Under the pieces are notes generated by a model, which worked only from the letters and a program-made list of their open reading frames with translations, did not search any database and was not told the DNA's origin. Positions 34,956 to 46,609 of a DNA stretch of 64,000 bases are shown here, in pieces. Made by a program: the position numbers and the translations under genes. The first letter of the stretch is position 1, and each line of letters begins with the position of its first letter. Source of the DNA: Corynespora cassiicola (taxonomy: Eukaryota > Ascomycota > Dothideomycetes > Pleosporales > Corynesporascaceae); assembly GCA_022059125.1 (NCBI GenBank), contig JAEUWY010000002.1, forward strand, positions 1,240,001 through 1,304,000, read 5' to 3'.

Positions 34956-36386
34956 CTATCTCAACCCCTTCAACTCCTCCAAAACCCTCACCACCTTGGG
35001 CAACACCACGTCTGCACTCTCACTAACCCTCACCGCCTTCCTCCCCGTATTATGCCCCTCCACATCCCCAAAAAACACATCCTCGCCCCTCACGCCGCCC
35101 AGATTGAGCACACCAACCGGCATACCCCGCTCCTTTGCGCGCTTCACGAGCCGCCACGCCGAATACGTCGCCAAGCTGCTCCCCACAACCAGCACCCTAT
35201 CCGCGGCATCGATGGCGCGCTCAGCCGCGACCTTTGTCTCGGGCGGAATGCTCTCCCCAAACATGACAACGGCAGGCTTGAGCACGCCCTTGCCCTTGCC
35301 CGCGCTGCCCTTCTCCGCAGCCGCAGCATCGGCATTAGTACCGGGCACCCATCCCCCATCCTTATCCACGCCGACCTCCTCCCCCCTCTCGAGGCACACG
35401 GGACACGCCGGGTACCTAAAGGTCGAGTAGGGGGCACCCGGGATATCGACGTCGCCGTCTGGATTCGTCTTGAGGCCGCGCTTCCTGCGCTCGGTCGGGT
35501 TCTCCGTGTCCAGGGCGCCCGAGGCGAGGATCTCGTCGAGGAAGGCGGCCCAGGCGGGGTTCAGGTTCGACAGCTGGGTTTGGAAGGCGGAGCGGGGGTA
35601 TTCGTTGTGGCAGGTCAGGCAGACGAGGGCGCGGAGGTAGCCGTGGAGTTCTGTGGTGGGGAGGTGAGGGTGTGCGGTGGGGTGGAAGGAGTCTACGTCT
35701 GTGGTTGTCTCGATATCAGCATGCGGTTTGTTTTTGTTTACTGAGGGGGGGGGGGAGGAAAGTCCCGCGATTGCTCTTCCCGTCTGAACAACTCCCCACC
35801 TTCCTCCCCGTGGGAAACCAGACAGCGTCGAACCCAAAGAAAACTTACTCTGCGTAATACACCTCTCCACCACGCCCAGCTCGCCCAACCGCCCCACGGC
35901 CCAATGCGCGGCATTCGGCTTCGCGCGCTCGAGGTTGGTCCACCCCAGAAAACTGCGCGCCCAATAGCGCTTCCGCGCCTCGTGGCTCTCGCAAAACTCG
36001 TTAAAGTAGATGGGTCGATATGCCCGGTTGAGCGTGTAGGTGCCGTTGGCGCCCCTGTAGTCGGCGAGCCCGGACGCGACCGAGATGCCGGCGCCCGTCA
36101 GCAGCACCGTCTTGCCATTGCCGCCTCCGCTTCTGCTACTGCTACTGCTACTGCTGCCGGAGCTGATGCTGGAGGTGCTGCTGGTGGTGGTGCCATTGGC
36201 GCGGTTCGGCGCGGACAAGGGCGTGGTAGACCGCCCGCGGCGGGCGTGCGAAGAGGGCGGTGATGACAAGCCCGGCGACAGGAAATCGACGAGGGCGGCG
36301 ATGGCGCCCGAGGCGGTGTTGGCGGTCGCGGGGATTATGCGTGGCGGGGGCAGGGGATCGGTATAAGGGACGCGAAGGAGGGGCAT
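34956..36386 (-). CDS. sirtuin, SIRT4-like class II NAD-dependent deacylase
   Basis: Exons are 36386-35849 and 35698-34956, giving 426 residues. The NAD-binding start Gly-Ala-Gly-Ile-Ser (about 98-102) is followed by Ala-Asp-Tyr-Arg-Gly. The splice restores Ile-Thr-Gln-Asn-Val-Asp (about 177-182), and catalytic His198 sits in Leu-His-Gly. Zinc cysteines include Cys206/Cys209 and a later Cys-Pro-Val-Cys pair. The Arg-Lys-Arg-Tyr-Trp-Ala-Arg segment resembles SIRT4-type enzymes. The intron (150 nt) has no stop and is a multiple of three, so a read-through version would insert 50 residues into the active site. The N-terminus has few acidic residues and a long Ser-rich linker; mitochondrial targeting is possible but unproven. 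Confidence 0.85.
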   Translation of the reverse strand: MPLLRVPYTDPLPPPRIIPATANTASGAIAALVDFLSPGLSSPPSSHARRGRSTTPLSAPNRANGTTTSSTSSISSGSSSSSSSRSGGGNGKTVLLTGAGISVASGLADYRGANGTYTLNRAYRPIYFNEFCESHEARKRYWARSFLGWTNLERAKPNAAHWAVGRLGELGVVERCITQSKFSLGSTLSGFPRGGRWGVVQTGRAIAGLSSPPPSVNKNKPHADIETTTDVDSFHPTAHPHLPTTELHGYLRALVCLTCHNEYPRSAFQTQLSNLNPAWAAFLDEILASGALDTENPTERRKRGLKTNPDGDVDIPGAPYSTFRYPACPVCLERGEEVGVDKDGGWVPGTNADAAAAEKGSAGKGKGVLKPAVVMFGESIPPETKVAAERAIDAADRVLVVGSSLATYSAWRLVKRAKERGMPVGVLNLGGVRGEDVFFGDVEGHNTGRKAVRVSESADVVLPKVVRVLEELKGLR

Positions 36387-36498
36387 AGCTTGCTAGGTAG
36401 GTTGGTACCTCACTGGCATGTCACGCACGCTGGGCTCTTTTTTCATCTCATGCCGTGCACGCGCGGGTACCAAGGGAGCGGAACAGACGCTGGCAGAC

Positions 36499-36501
<3 letters not shown>

Positions 36502-36553
<52 letters not shown>

Positions 36554-36592
36554 TAGGCAGGCAGGCAGGTGGGTAGGTAGGCAGTGAGGCAG
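36502..36592. repeat. (AGGC)n tetranucleotide microsatellite
   Basis: About 13 uninterrupted CAGG units are followed by variant units (AGGT, GGGT), ending near a T-run. It lies about 115 bp upstream of the sirtuin start codon, so in its promoter. Confidence 0.9.
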
Positions 36593-36769
36593 TGTTTTTT
36601 TTTTCGTCGCATGTGTGGGTAATCGCGTCCCCCCGGCCGGGCGGCGTGGAGGAGGAAGACGATGATGATGGTTAGGTCATCGACATGGGCACCTTATCGA
36701 TCGGGAGCTTGCCGCTTAGCGCGAACGGTTTGGCGGCCGGCCGGGATTGCGATGCATCCCACCGCCGCT

Positions 36770-36771
<2 letters not shown>

Positions 36772-36801
<30 letters not shown>
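36772..36801. repeat. (GA)n microsatellite
   Basis: About 14-15 uninterrupted GA dinucleotides upstream of the sirtuin gene. Non-coding. Confidence 0.9.
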
Positions 36802-36805
<4 letters not shown>

Positions 36806-38115
36806 TCCGGCTCTGGCGGGGGCTGAGTCGACCGCGCCGCCCGCTGCCAAAACGTGCCGCTCCAGCAGCGCGAGATCTCGTGTCACCATGCATCCCACAT
36901 CTGTCTCCCACCAAAGAGAGCGGATCTGACGGGCGGGATCGCGGGGAGGGACGCGCGCTATTTTTAGCCCCCGCGCCCCGGTCATGCTGCACCTCTTTAT
37001 CGATTTTGACCTGCCCACAATCGTTTGGGGAATTTTGGCTCTTGGGGGAGGGATGAGATGAGGAGAGATGGGTCGATGGAGGGGTGCTCCGCCGCGCTGT
37101 CGTGCGACCAGAAAGCGGCGGCGTTCGTGGTCAGATTGGGCCAGCTTTTTTGCGCGGGTCGTCGGAGTCTTTGCGTCTGCGAAAGGGTTCGTGCGGATGC
37201 TGGGTAGAGAGGCTCAGGATGCTATACAACTCGCTGTATGCATATTGCCCGGTCGCTTCGGTGACCACTATGATTCCCTTGGGCGCCCGTCCTGTGCAGG
37301 ACGGTATAGCTGTGCTAATGTTGGCACAAAACAATGTCAATGGCTGGTTGGCGGGCGCAGAGTGCTGCCAACCCTAGTTTACTGTTGTGTACACCCTGGA
37401 CTCTTGCTGCTGTGATGGAAGCAAATCTCGAAAACGCCGAGTGCTATGCATTTGCTTTAAACTCCATGGATAAAATAGAGAACCAGACCTTTTTCCCGAA
37501 ACAGTAGCGAGTGATATGCATGGAGAGGCCAGATGTTGGCGGGTATTCAACAGATAAGGAGAGTAAAAGGAAGGAAAGAAAAAAGATGGCAATTTAGGAG
37601 AGAGAAGGAGACAATCGAAAGGAAATCATCTAGCTACATCTAAAGGAGCGCCTCTCCATGCTGTCATATCGTGATCAATATGCATAGTGAAATCCTCTCC
37701 AAAACGGTCGACGCCCGACCCATGCATCATGAAAGCGAAAGTCCGTCCAGTCCGTGTCAATTACTATCCTCCGATATGATGTGCCCTGCTGTCAATTTCC
37801 CTCTGGTAATGAACGCCGAAATGACTCAACCTAGCCCAGCTCTAGGTGTATGGTGGCCAGCCGATTGTGCTGATGGGTGGTATACGAAGATGCTAGCTGC
37901 CCATTCCGTGTTGTAAATGCTCCAAACGATCGTGAGGGGTCGTAAGTGAAAAAAGGGAATAAGAAATATTAAATTTGAAGAAGGTGAAGAAGAAAAAAAA
38001 GAAGAGGAGGAGGAGGAGGAAGAAAGAGAAGAGAGATGTTGAAACAAAAGAATCGAACAAGGAAAAAAATGGGCCGAAGCCGATAGTGGAAGAAGCGCAA
38101 AGAGGGCTTCTACCA

Positions 38116-38797
38116 CTACTGTCCGTGTCTGAGGGGGCCCTGTGGGAGCATTCCGGTCATGGGACCACCGAGCATGGACTGGATGCTTGGTACGCGTTGC
38201 TGTTGCTGAGCAGGAAAGGTACTGTACGAGTACGTCTCGGAATCGTGGATTTCCCCGATGTCTTGCTCTTCGTCAGAACCGCCAATTCCGCTGTCTTCTT
38301 GGCCGTAGATACCCTGTTTCTTCTGTGCAGACCTGGAGGCCTGGGTGAGGTTCTTGAGCCCCTTCTCCATGCACTGCCCACTTTGTCAGTGGAAGCTCGA
38401 CATGAACCATTGGGGGCGGAGGGCCTACCTTTTGCTCTACGACTGTCCATTTCTCACCCACTTGGCTGGCAAGGATGCCCCACATCTCTCTACGCACTCG
38501 CATGTAGGCCAGGGCGAGCACGTCAAGCTTGACGCCGTCCCACTGCTCGGCATTCTGCCGCTCCATCAACCGCTCGTGCCTCTTGCGGCAGGCGTTTGAT
38601 GACTTCAACGGAAAGTGCTTGGGTGCGATCTGGTTCCAGTTCATTCCTTGGGCGCGGGCCTGGATCAGGGTTTCGTCGTCCTTGGTCGACCATGATGAGC
38701 TTCGCGCGCCTCCTACCCCCCCAGCCGCAGAGGCGACTGAGCTGGAAGGGCGGTGGGATGTTGACGTAACCTTCTCGACCTTAGGCATGGTGATCAT
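38116..38797 (-). CDS. Myb/SANT-domain DNA-binding protein
   Basis: Exons are 38797-38429 and 38373-38116, giving 208 residues. A single Myb/SANT repeat covers about residues 33-80: Trp-Ser-Thr-Lys-Asp-Asp-Glu, then Trp-Asn-Gln-Ile-Ala, then Ala-Cys-Arg-Lys-Arg-His-Glu-Arg. A helical segment with Trp-Thr-Val-Val-Glu-Gln-Lys follows, then an acidic and Gln-rich tail. The second in-frame ATG at 38788 has a better context (ACC before ATG) and would shorten the protein by three residues. Probably a nuclear transcription-factor-like protein. Target genes are unknown. One repeat plus a small size is typical of many uncharacterised ascomycete proteins. Confidence 0.75.
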
Positions 38798-39554
38798 GGG
38801 GAAAGTAGCGACAGGGAAGAGAGAGAGAGAGATTGAGGAGACAGGGCGAAAGGGTGAGGAGAGTGAGTGGTGCGCAAATTATGATTAGCGTACTTGGGTG
38901 TGTGTATGTGTGTGAAGGGGAACGAAGGTAGTCTTGTGCTGGGCCAACGAAGGAAAGCTAAGAGAAGTATGGATAGCAAGGAAACGAAGGGATCTGAGGA
39001 CTTGTGGTGGTGGGTATGTCTGTCTGGGGGGGGGGCCATGGAGGTCGGTGCCCCAGGCTTTATACAGAGGAGGGTCAGAAGTAGGTCGCGAGGGCAGCGA
39101 CCAGTAGGCCGTCGGAGAATTTCTTGAAACGAGATTCTGTTTCTGTAATCGCCGGATCGAGCTGCCACAGAGTTGAATGAGGTGGGTGAAACCAAGCATT
39201 GGGGGGCTGATTCCCCGGTCGCGCAGGCAGTGAGGCCAAATTTGGCGGCCATGAGTGGCCGGTGGCTGCAGCGGCAGCATGAGCGGCTCGTCTCCTCGTG
39301 TGCAGGGAGGGGTGGCCAGGAACGGAAGCGCCAGTGTGAAAGTTATTTTCCTAGATCAACCCTGCTGAGGCTGTATCTAAGAATACGCGGCAGAGCACGG
39401 GGTGGGACGGATCTGGAGGTGGGCGGCTATGAGGTGGGACGGCGCTGATAGGCGGCCAAAACGGGTGGAGGCCCAGGGGACGGCGCCCGCGGCTGCTTGT
39501 AGGGGACTTGTCATCAACGCTGCGTAGGGCTGAGCACCTGGACCTGCAGAAGGG

Positions 39555-39600
39555 TGCAGACGCAGAGGGTGCAGAGGGTGCAGAGGGTGCAGGCGCAGAG
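39555..39600. repeat. GTGCAGAGG tandem repeat
   Basis: About four copies of a 9-bp GCAGAGGGT unit. It reads open as Glu-Gly-Ala repeats on + and Cys-Thr-Leu repeats on -, but no gene is supported. Confidence 0.7.
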
Positions 39601-39999
39601 AATGGTAAGCAGAGGGTTCGAGAAGTCGCACGTAAGAGGAGGGCCTTGGAGGCTGCCAGAGATAGCCGGCGACGTCAGAGCCGTGGAGAGAGAGGGCCCA
39701 CTGGGCGCCCGGCGAGCGCCCGCCATGTCGTGGACGTTGCTATCCACGGCCCATTAGGCGCAGCCGTGGCCCTGGCCGGGAGCGCCGCAGCGGAAGCGTT
39801 TCACTGAAACAGGCGACGAACGAGAGGCCTCTGATCTGGCCGCCCAGCACGTGCACGGCGCTAAGGCGCGGCGGACTGTAGGAGGGAGGTGGATAGAGCG
39901 ACCAGAATGGCAGAGCGGAGAGCACAGCTGGCAGCTGGCAGCTTGCAGTTCGCAGCGCCCACTTCCCGTCGCAAGCGCCCGCATAGCTCATGGCTGGCC

Positions 40000-40035
40000 G
40001 CTGGCCGCTGGCCGCCGGCCGCCGGCCGCCTGCTG
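40000..40035. repeat. GGCCGCTGGCC / GGCCGCCGGCC repeat
   Basis: Short tandem, partly palindromic GGCCGCY units, GC only, intergenic. Confidence 0.7.
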
Positions 40036-40447
40036 TGCCAGAGGCCCGCACGGGAGCGCAGGTGAAGGGCGCTGCGTGTCTAGGGTACCGCCTCAGCGCA
40101 GGCTGGCCCGCTCAGGAATAAACAGCACGTAGGCGTGGACGGAATAGGCTCAGTGTTATGGCACGCACGGGGTGCTGCACGCGGCTACGCTATTCTAAGC
40201 ACGGATGCACTGCGCAGCCGTTCCCCGGCCTGTCTTGCACACCCGTCCGTCCTGTCTCGCGGGAGCAGTGGAGATCACCCCCAGCCCGTCGCACAAGACC
40301 AGCGTTCGCGAGCCCTCCTGCAGCCAGCCGTCCTTACAGTACATAGCCTCCGCGCAGCCCCAATCTCGGCATCCGAACTCGTGAAATCGATACTGCTCTG
40401 CATGATGGCCCTACACACCCTTCCCTCTCCCACCTTGCCGACCCTTC

Positions 40448-42040
40448 CTACGGCTTGTATCCGCCCGTCCTCGACTGGAAGAAGCCCTCTGGATCGTACT
40501 GGTCGCGCACGCTGCGCGCAAAGTCCGCTGTCCTCAGCCGGCCAAAGTAATCCTGCCGGAAATAGGCGTCGTTTGCAAACAGCGGCAGGTAGGCCTCGGC
40601 CAGCTGGCCGTTCTGCGTGAACTTGGTCACCAGCTCGCGCACCCCCGTGTGCAGCTTCTCCGTCGCCGCGTCCATCCTCTCGTCGTCAATCGACAGCCAG
40701 TACGAGTAGTTGAACTCGAGGATCAGCCGGTCAACGTCGTCGTCCAGGTCGATCATGTCGCCGCCCATCTCCTTGGCCTTGCGCGCCAGCATCTTGGGGA
40801 TGGGCTGGAAGGCAATGCTCCCTACGATGCCCGACACTCCAATGTTGTCCCATGTAGTGTTCCTCCAGTGCTCCGTGATGGCTCCCAATACCTCTGCGCC
40901 GTTGGCCGCATCCGGCAGCGGCAACGTCTCGGTGGTGATGGTGTAGATGGACCCCTTCAACACTGCAAAGTTGTTGTACGACAGGAGGTCGTAGTAGCTG
41001 CGGGTCTTGCACTAGACGCGGTTACCAAATGTCACTCCAACCCCAAGGGAAGCGCGCTACTAACGTTGTTGGTGCCAGGGCCTACGTCGAGGAAGTAGTC
41101 AAACACCCCAGGCGGTGGAGTCGGGCCGTCGTAGAAGAGGAACATTATCCACATGTCGATCACCCCAAGCGCCGAAATCTGAGCTGTCATGATGATACCC
41201 GCCTTTTCGTCCGGGTACTCCTCCGTAAACGTACGCACCGCGGCTAGCAGCTCGTCGGTCTTGCTCGCGGGGAAGATCAGATTGCCGCCCCAAATCTGCA
41301 AGACGGTTAGCCGTGGACACGGATGGGATACGATCGGAAACACTTACTTGACCCTGAGGATGAGCAATCATTGTGTACGAGGTGATGATTCCATAGTTGT
41401 TGCCTCCACCCTTGAGGGCCTTGTATAGGTCTGGATGGGACGTGCTGGATGCCCTGACAATGGTTGCATTGGCCAACACGACTTCATACTCGACAATGTT
41501 GTTTGCCGCCCAGGCATACTGGGTCGACAGGAAGCTGAGTCCACCCCCTAGGACGTATCCGCCCACTCCGACGTCGCCGATCCTGCCCCCGACGACAGTG
41601 ACACCCGCGGCATCTAGGACCTCGTGTAGGTCTTCCCAGTCGTTTCCGGGGCCGACACGTACCGTCATGGATGAGCGGTCAAAGGTGATCTCGTTTAGCT
41701 CCTTGGTTGAGATCAGTGGCCCGCCGTCGATGCTGGCCCAGTACTTGTTGGGGTTATGGCCGCCTGACTTGACCACAAATGTCTCATTGTTCGAGTTCAA
41801 AATCTCGACAATGGCAGCCACCTGCTCCGTCGTGGACGGGAAGAGGATGCATGACGGCTTGAGCGCCCCACAGCCTGTTGACCAGTAGTTCAACTGCTCG
41901 CTGGTATAATCCGGGGCAAAGCGTTCTTGGACGCTGACATTAGTTGTATTAGCAACGGCTGCACAGGTATCGGCGGCAGCCGCGTGGATGAGGTATGAAA
42001 GGAGGGTAGTGACGGAAAGAGCGGAAAGTTTAAAGGCCAT
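40448..42040 (-). CDS. secreted FAD-linked oxidase, berberine-bridge-enzyme type
   Basis: Exons are 42040-41348, 41295-41065 and 41011-40448, giving 495 residues; all introns are phase 0. A signal peptide covers about 1-23 (ending Ala-Ala-Ala-Asp). The FAD_binding_4/PCMH domain follows. His95 in Lys-Ser-Gly-Gly-His is the expected covalent flavin ligand, and a Gly-Gly-Tyr-Val-Leu-Gly-Gly-Gly segment lies near 170. The C-terminal BBE segment is present, with Tyr-Asp-Pro-Glu-Gly-Phe-Phe close to the end. Family members oxidise alcohols, sugars or alkaloid-like substrates with O2 and produce H2O2. Several N-glycosylation sites fit secretion. A TATA-like element lies about 100 bp upstream on the same strand. 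Being divergent from a beta-glucosidase hints at carbohydrate oxidation, but this is inference. Confidence 0.85.
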
Positions 42041-42138
42041 GATTAAACAATAAGATTGGTAAGTATAGGCAGAGCAAGGCAGAGTCGAAGGGAGGGGCCG
42101 CTCAGCTCACGGGGCAACTCCACATTCCCCAGAGAAGA

Positions 42139-42145
42139 CTTTATA
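42139..42145 (-). promoter_or_regulatory. TATA-like element of the FAD oxidase gene
   Basis: TATAAAG on the minus strand, about 100 bp upstream of the start codon at 42040. Position and sequence fit a TATA box; no experimental support. Confidence 0.5.
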
Positions 42146-43335
42146 TGGCACTCCCTGGCCACGATTGCCGTCGACGCATGCGGATTGCCGACATCTCTGC
42201 TCGTAAAAGAAACAGGAGCTCTGGTCTAGAGCCCGACCGGATGACTGCTAGCCGATGCTCGAATATATGACAGTGGGGTGGCCAGCTATCCTAGAGGGTA
42301 TGGTAAGGAAAGAAGAACGAGCCAGGTACCCAGCAGAGGCCATCAAATGGCTCGGTGTCGTGATCGGAGGCCCGATAAGCAAATGGCTTTCCCATTCCTG
42401 ATGACATGGAACGGATGTGTACCAGGTCCTCCCGAAGGCTATGCCGCGGATAGTAACACGCCATGCCCCAGGCGCCTGTGGGGGCACCGAAAAGATTCTG
42501 CAGGACGCCAAACAGGCTGTTTACGAGCCCATTGATTGCTTCTTTGCGGCGTCTAGGCCACGTACCCGTATCTGCGATCTGTTGCAGTTAGCCAGGCCGC
42601 TGGCCATGCAATTGCCGCCACATAGTGTGGTCTTGTATGCGTATCCAGGCGTCTGCCATGCCAGATACGGGCTCCAGAGTCCTTGGACAGATGAATGCGG
42701 TCTGCAGGTTCGGCAAAAATGATGTCACGCGCGCATAAGGGGTGTTATAGTCGAGATGAAGACTTGCAGTCAAGCAGCGGGACGAAAGGCACCGAAGGGC
42801 GCTAGTGCAACCGAGGACTCCACTCTGGCATGGTGCCCGCTCACCCCTCCCTCCCAAGCGGCCCCTCGATGCTCCTGTCGGTCGTGGGTTCTGCGCTCGC
42901 AGCGTCGCCGGAGCCGTCTCTTGTGAGTGGGCGAGGAGAGGAAAGGCGGGCAGGCGACGCAGCGTCTGGAGGGTGTGGCGGCGTCTTTGTATGCCGCGCT
43001 GGCGCGCGGAGCTCTGGTGTGAAACAAGGCTGTGGAGGCGACACGCGACTAAAAGGCCATCAACACCAAAGATCGTCGTGGCCGGGGCCAGTTTATAGCA
43101 CGGCGACATGTACAAGGTACGTGCAAGGTACCCAACTCCGGGAGCCAGGAATACTGCCGTCTTGGCAATTTGGACGCGCACAATATAGTAGCGACACGGC
43201 GTCGGTACGGCCGTGCAGAGCCGCTGTCCAGGTCGGCCGTGGTGGGTGCTGCCGATTGACTTTTGGATGTGCTGGGCTGGGATGTGTGCTAAAGGGCCAT
43301 GGGCGAAGCTTCAAGTACGGTTCGGTCGCGGCGGC

Positions 43336-43368
43336 ACGTCTGCTGGACGTCTGCTGGACGTCTGCTGG
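43336..43368. repeat. three direct repeats of ACGTCTGCTGG
   Basis: Three exact head-to-tail copies of an 11-bp unit, about 490 bp upstream of the beta-glucosidase start. Could be slippage or a clustered binding site. Confidence 0.8.
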
Positions 43369-43853
43369 CGTTCGCGCGCCCACGGTAGCTTTGACTCTCC
43401 GCAGCCCGTGTCACCTACCGGATCCGAGCTCCTGACCAACAACCTCCACGAATCGGCCGCCGTCCAATGCCCTCGAATGAAAATCAGGGCGCATACCCTG
43501 TCCCCACGCTTTAACCGGCACCACCCCTATACATTTGTACTCCAAATTCCTCGGCTGCCGTTTTGGTGTCGACCAAATATTGCCATGTGCTTCAGCTCCC
43601 ACTGCCCGCATGACGCCCATTCCTTGCACGCGACGGCTAGCTGTCTATCCAAATATGCCCTCCGTGGATAGCGTCTGGACTTCTTCGAATTCGACCTCTG
43701 CTCCGAGCTTGGGTTCTGCGGGGTGTCGCTTGGGCTTCACTATATGTTGAAGGTCCGCCCGTTGCTATTGTAGCTCTGCACTGCGATTCTTCGCTGTCCG
43801 TTCTTTCGCCCCTCTCTCGTCGCTGGACGTGTCTAGCTCCCGTTCCTTGCACC

Positions 43854-46609
43854 ATGGTCTCCTTAATTCTACTGTCTATTGCTTCTTGCGCCGCCGGCGC
43901 TGCCATCGACAGGCGCATCCCAGTTCCGGCCGGATATGTTGCTCCACCCTACTATCCAGCACCCCACGGCGGATGGGTCTCGGAGTGGAGCGAAAGCTAC
44001 CGAAAGGCCTCGCTGCTGATCCAGAATATGACTCTGGCCGAGAAGGCCAACATCACAGCTGGAACCGGCATCTTCATGGGGCGATGTGTGGGAAATACGG
44101 GAAGCGCTGAACGCGTCGGCATCCCCCAACTCTGTCTTCAGGACGGGCCCCTCGGCGTGCGCAATTCTGAGGGCAATACCGGCTTCCCGGCTGGTATCAC
44201 GGTCGGAGCGACATGGGACAAGGAGTTGCTCCGTGCGCGTGGTGTTGCGATAGGAGAGGAGTTCAGAGGCAAGGGTGTGAACGTCCATCTTGGACCCAGT
44301 GTAGGCCCCTTGGGACGGAAGCCACGAGGTGGAAGGAACTGGGAGGGCTTTGGCTCAGACCCCGTCCTTCAAGGCATTGGAGGGGCTCTTACCACCGAGG
44401 GCATCCAATCGACTGGTGTGATTGCTACCATCAAGGTGCGTATTTACTAAAACAAAGCAGAACCTTGCTAACCAATCCTAGCACTTGGTCGCCAATGAAC
44501 AGGAAATGTACCGCATGTACAATCTCGTTCAGCCGGGCATCTCCTCGAACGTGGACGATAGGACCATGCATGAGCTGTACCTATGGCCTTTCGCTGACGC
44601 CGTGAAGGTTGGTGTCGGCTCGGTCATGATTGCCTACAATGCTGTAAGTTGATACTCTCGATAACCCCGGTACTAGAGCTGATACGGTTAGGTCAACGGA
44701 TCTGCTTGCTCGCAAAACAGTTATCTTATCAACGGCCTCTTGAAGGATGAGCTTGGCTTCCAGGGCTTCGTCATGTCTGATTGGCTATCGCAAATCTCTG
44801 GTGTTCCTTCAGCATTGGCTGGCCTTGATTTGAGCATGCCTGGAGATATCCACACGATTCCCCTTTTCGGCAATTCGTACTGGATGTACGAGATGTCCAG
44901 ATCTGTGCTCAACGGCTCCATCCCCGTGGATCGCCTCAACGACGCCGTTACACGTATCTTGGCCACCTGGTTCCAGTTTGGCCAAGACAGCCCTGATTAC
45001 CCACGACCAAACTTTGACACCAACACTCTGGATCGCGAAGGTCCATTGTACCCGGGAGCTCTTTTCTCTCCAACGGGTGTCGTCAACGAGTTTGTCAATG
45101 TCCAGGCCAACCACGCAGAAATCGCTCGGGACGTGGCCCGCGATGCCGTACGTAACAATAAGAGCCGACCCATCCCCGCGGCCTATAACTGACAATATCC
45201 AGATCACGCTCCTCAAGAATGTCAATAGCTCCCTTCCCTTGTCGCTGAATGCAACCTTTAAGGTTTTCGGCACGGATGCCGAGAAGAACCCAGATGGCAT
45301 CAACGCATGCGCAGACAAGGGCTGCAACAAGGGTACCCTGAGCATGGGCTGGGGCTCCGGCTCATCTCGTCTTCCTTACTTGGACTCTCCCATCGATGGC
45401 CTCAAGGCCCGCGGAGCCAACTTTGAGTTCTTCAACACCGACTCTTTCCCTTCCAACTCCAACCCCCAGCCTAATGACGTCGCCCTCGTCTTTGTCAACG
45501 CCGACTCGGGCGAGAACTACATCACGGTCGAAGGAAACCCAGGAGACCGCACGAGCGCCAACCTCCACCTCTGGCACAATGGAGACAAGCTCATCCAGGA
45601 TGTCGCTGCCCAGTACTCCAACGTAATCGTTGTCGTTCACACCGTCGGCCCCATCCTCCTCGAGGAATGGCACGACCTCCCCTCGGTCAAGGGCGTGCTC
45701 TTCGCCCACCTCCCCGGCCAAGAAGCCGGCGACTCCCTCATGCAAGTCCTTTTCGGCGACGTCTCCCCATCAGGCCATCTCCCCTACACGATCCCCTTCT
45801 CCGAGGACGACTACCCCGACAGCCTCGACCTGGTAGGCTTCCAGGTGGGCCAGCCCCAAGACACCTTCACCGAGGGCCTGTATATCGACTACCGTCACTT
45901 CCACCGCGCCAACATCTCTACGCGCTACGCCTTCGGCCACGGCCTCAGCTACACCACCTTCTCCTTCTCCGATGCCACAATCACCCCCGTCACCCCGCTG
46001 ACCTCGACGCCCCCCGCTCGCCCCGCAAAGGGCGACACCCCAGAATACTCCACCGCCATCCCCCCAGCCTCCGAGGCCTACTGGCCCGCAAACTTCAACC
46101 GCATCTGGCGCTACCTGTACCCCTGGCTCGAGCAAAACGACGCCGACGCTGCCGCCGCCCGCGCAAACTCGTCAACGTACCCCTACCCCGCCGGCTACTC
46201 CAACGACCAAAAGCCCGGCCCCCCCGCCGGCGGCGCCCAGGGCGGAAACCCCGCCCTCTGGGACACCGCCTTTGACGTCTCCGTCGTGGTCTCGAACACG
46301 GGGTCCCGCCCCGGACGCGCCGTCGCGCAGCTGTACGTGCAGTTCCCGGCCGGCATCTCGTACGACGTTCCGATCTTGCAGTTGCGCGATTTCGAAAAGA
46401 GCGATGTTTTGGCTCCTGGGGAGAGTGCGACGCTCAACCTCAGGGTTACGAGGAGGGATCTTAGTGTCTGGGATGTCGTGAGCCAGAATTGGGTTGTGCC
46501 GGATGTGGACGGGGATTATGGGGTGTGGGTTGGTGAGAGTTCGGATCGGTTGGGGGTTAAGTGTAGTTCTGCGCAGGGGAGCTGTGGGGAGGCGGCGAGT
46601 CCGGTGTGA
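43854..46609 (+). CDS. glycoside hydrolase family 3 beta-glucosidase, secreted
   Basis: Exons are 43854-44435, 44482-44643, 44692-45147 and 45203-46609, giving 868 residues; all introns are phase 0. A signal peptide covers about 1-16. The GH3 N-terminal barrel has Gly-Arg-Asn-Trp-Glu-Gly-Phe, a Lys-His-Leu-Val-Ala-Asn-Glu-Gln block restored by the first splice, and the nucleophile Asp278 in Val-Met-Ser-Asp-Trp. The C-terminal GH3 domain follows, then an insert of about 100 residues rich in Pro/Ala/Tyr, then a fibronectin-III-like domain (about 740-850). Length and Asp position match fungal BGL1-type enzymes of about 860 residues. It hydrolyses cellobiose and short beta-glucosides outside the cell. 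Expression is probably controlled by cellulose and carbon-catabolite regulators, but no site was proven. Confidence 0.93.

Larger units (their letters stand above)
36387..38115. other. intergenic with microsatellites
   Basis: Promoter side of the sirtuin and 3' flank of the Myb gene. It contains the AGGC and GA microsatellites listed separately and a purine-rich run near 37975-38040. No gene is supported. Confidence 0.5.
38798..40447. other. intergenic, low complexity
   Basis: Promoter of the Myb gene and 3' flank of the FAD oxidase. It has a GCAGAGGGT repeat near 39555-39600 and a GCCGGCCGC-rich block near 40000-40035. Frames here are Arg/Ala-rich and not credible. Confidence 0.5.
42041..43853. 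promoter_or_regulatory. 1.8-kb divergent intergenic, FAD oxidase / beta-glucosidase
   Basis: Both start codons face away from this region, so it carries both promoters. It includes three copies of ACGTCTGCTGG near 43336-43368. Frames inside are Arg/Pro-rich and unsupported. Confidence 0.5.

Noticed and set aside
39514..39747. Cys-Thr-Leu repeat protein on the minus strand
   Set aside because: It is the translation of a 9-bp tandem repeat; no start context or flanking exon.
30531..46609. Secondary-metabolite biosynthetic cluster
   Set aside because: Oxidases and hydrolases are present, but no polyketide, peptide or terpene backbone enzyme or transporter is seen in the window.
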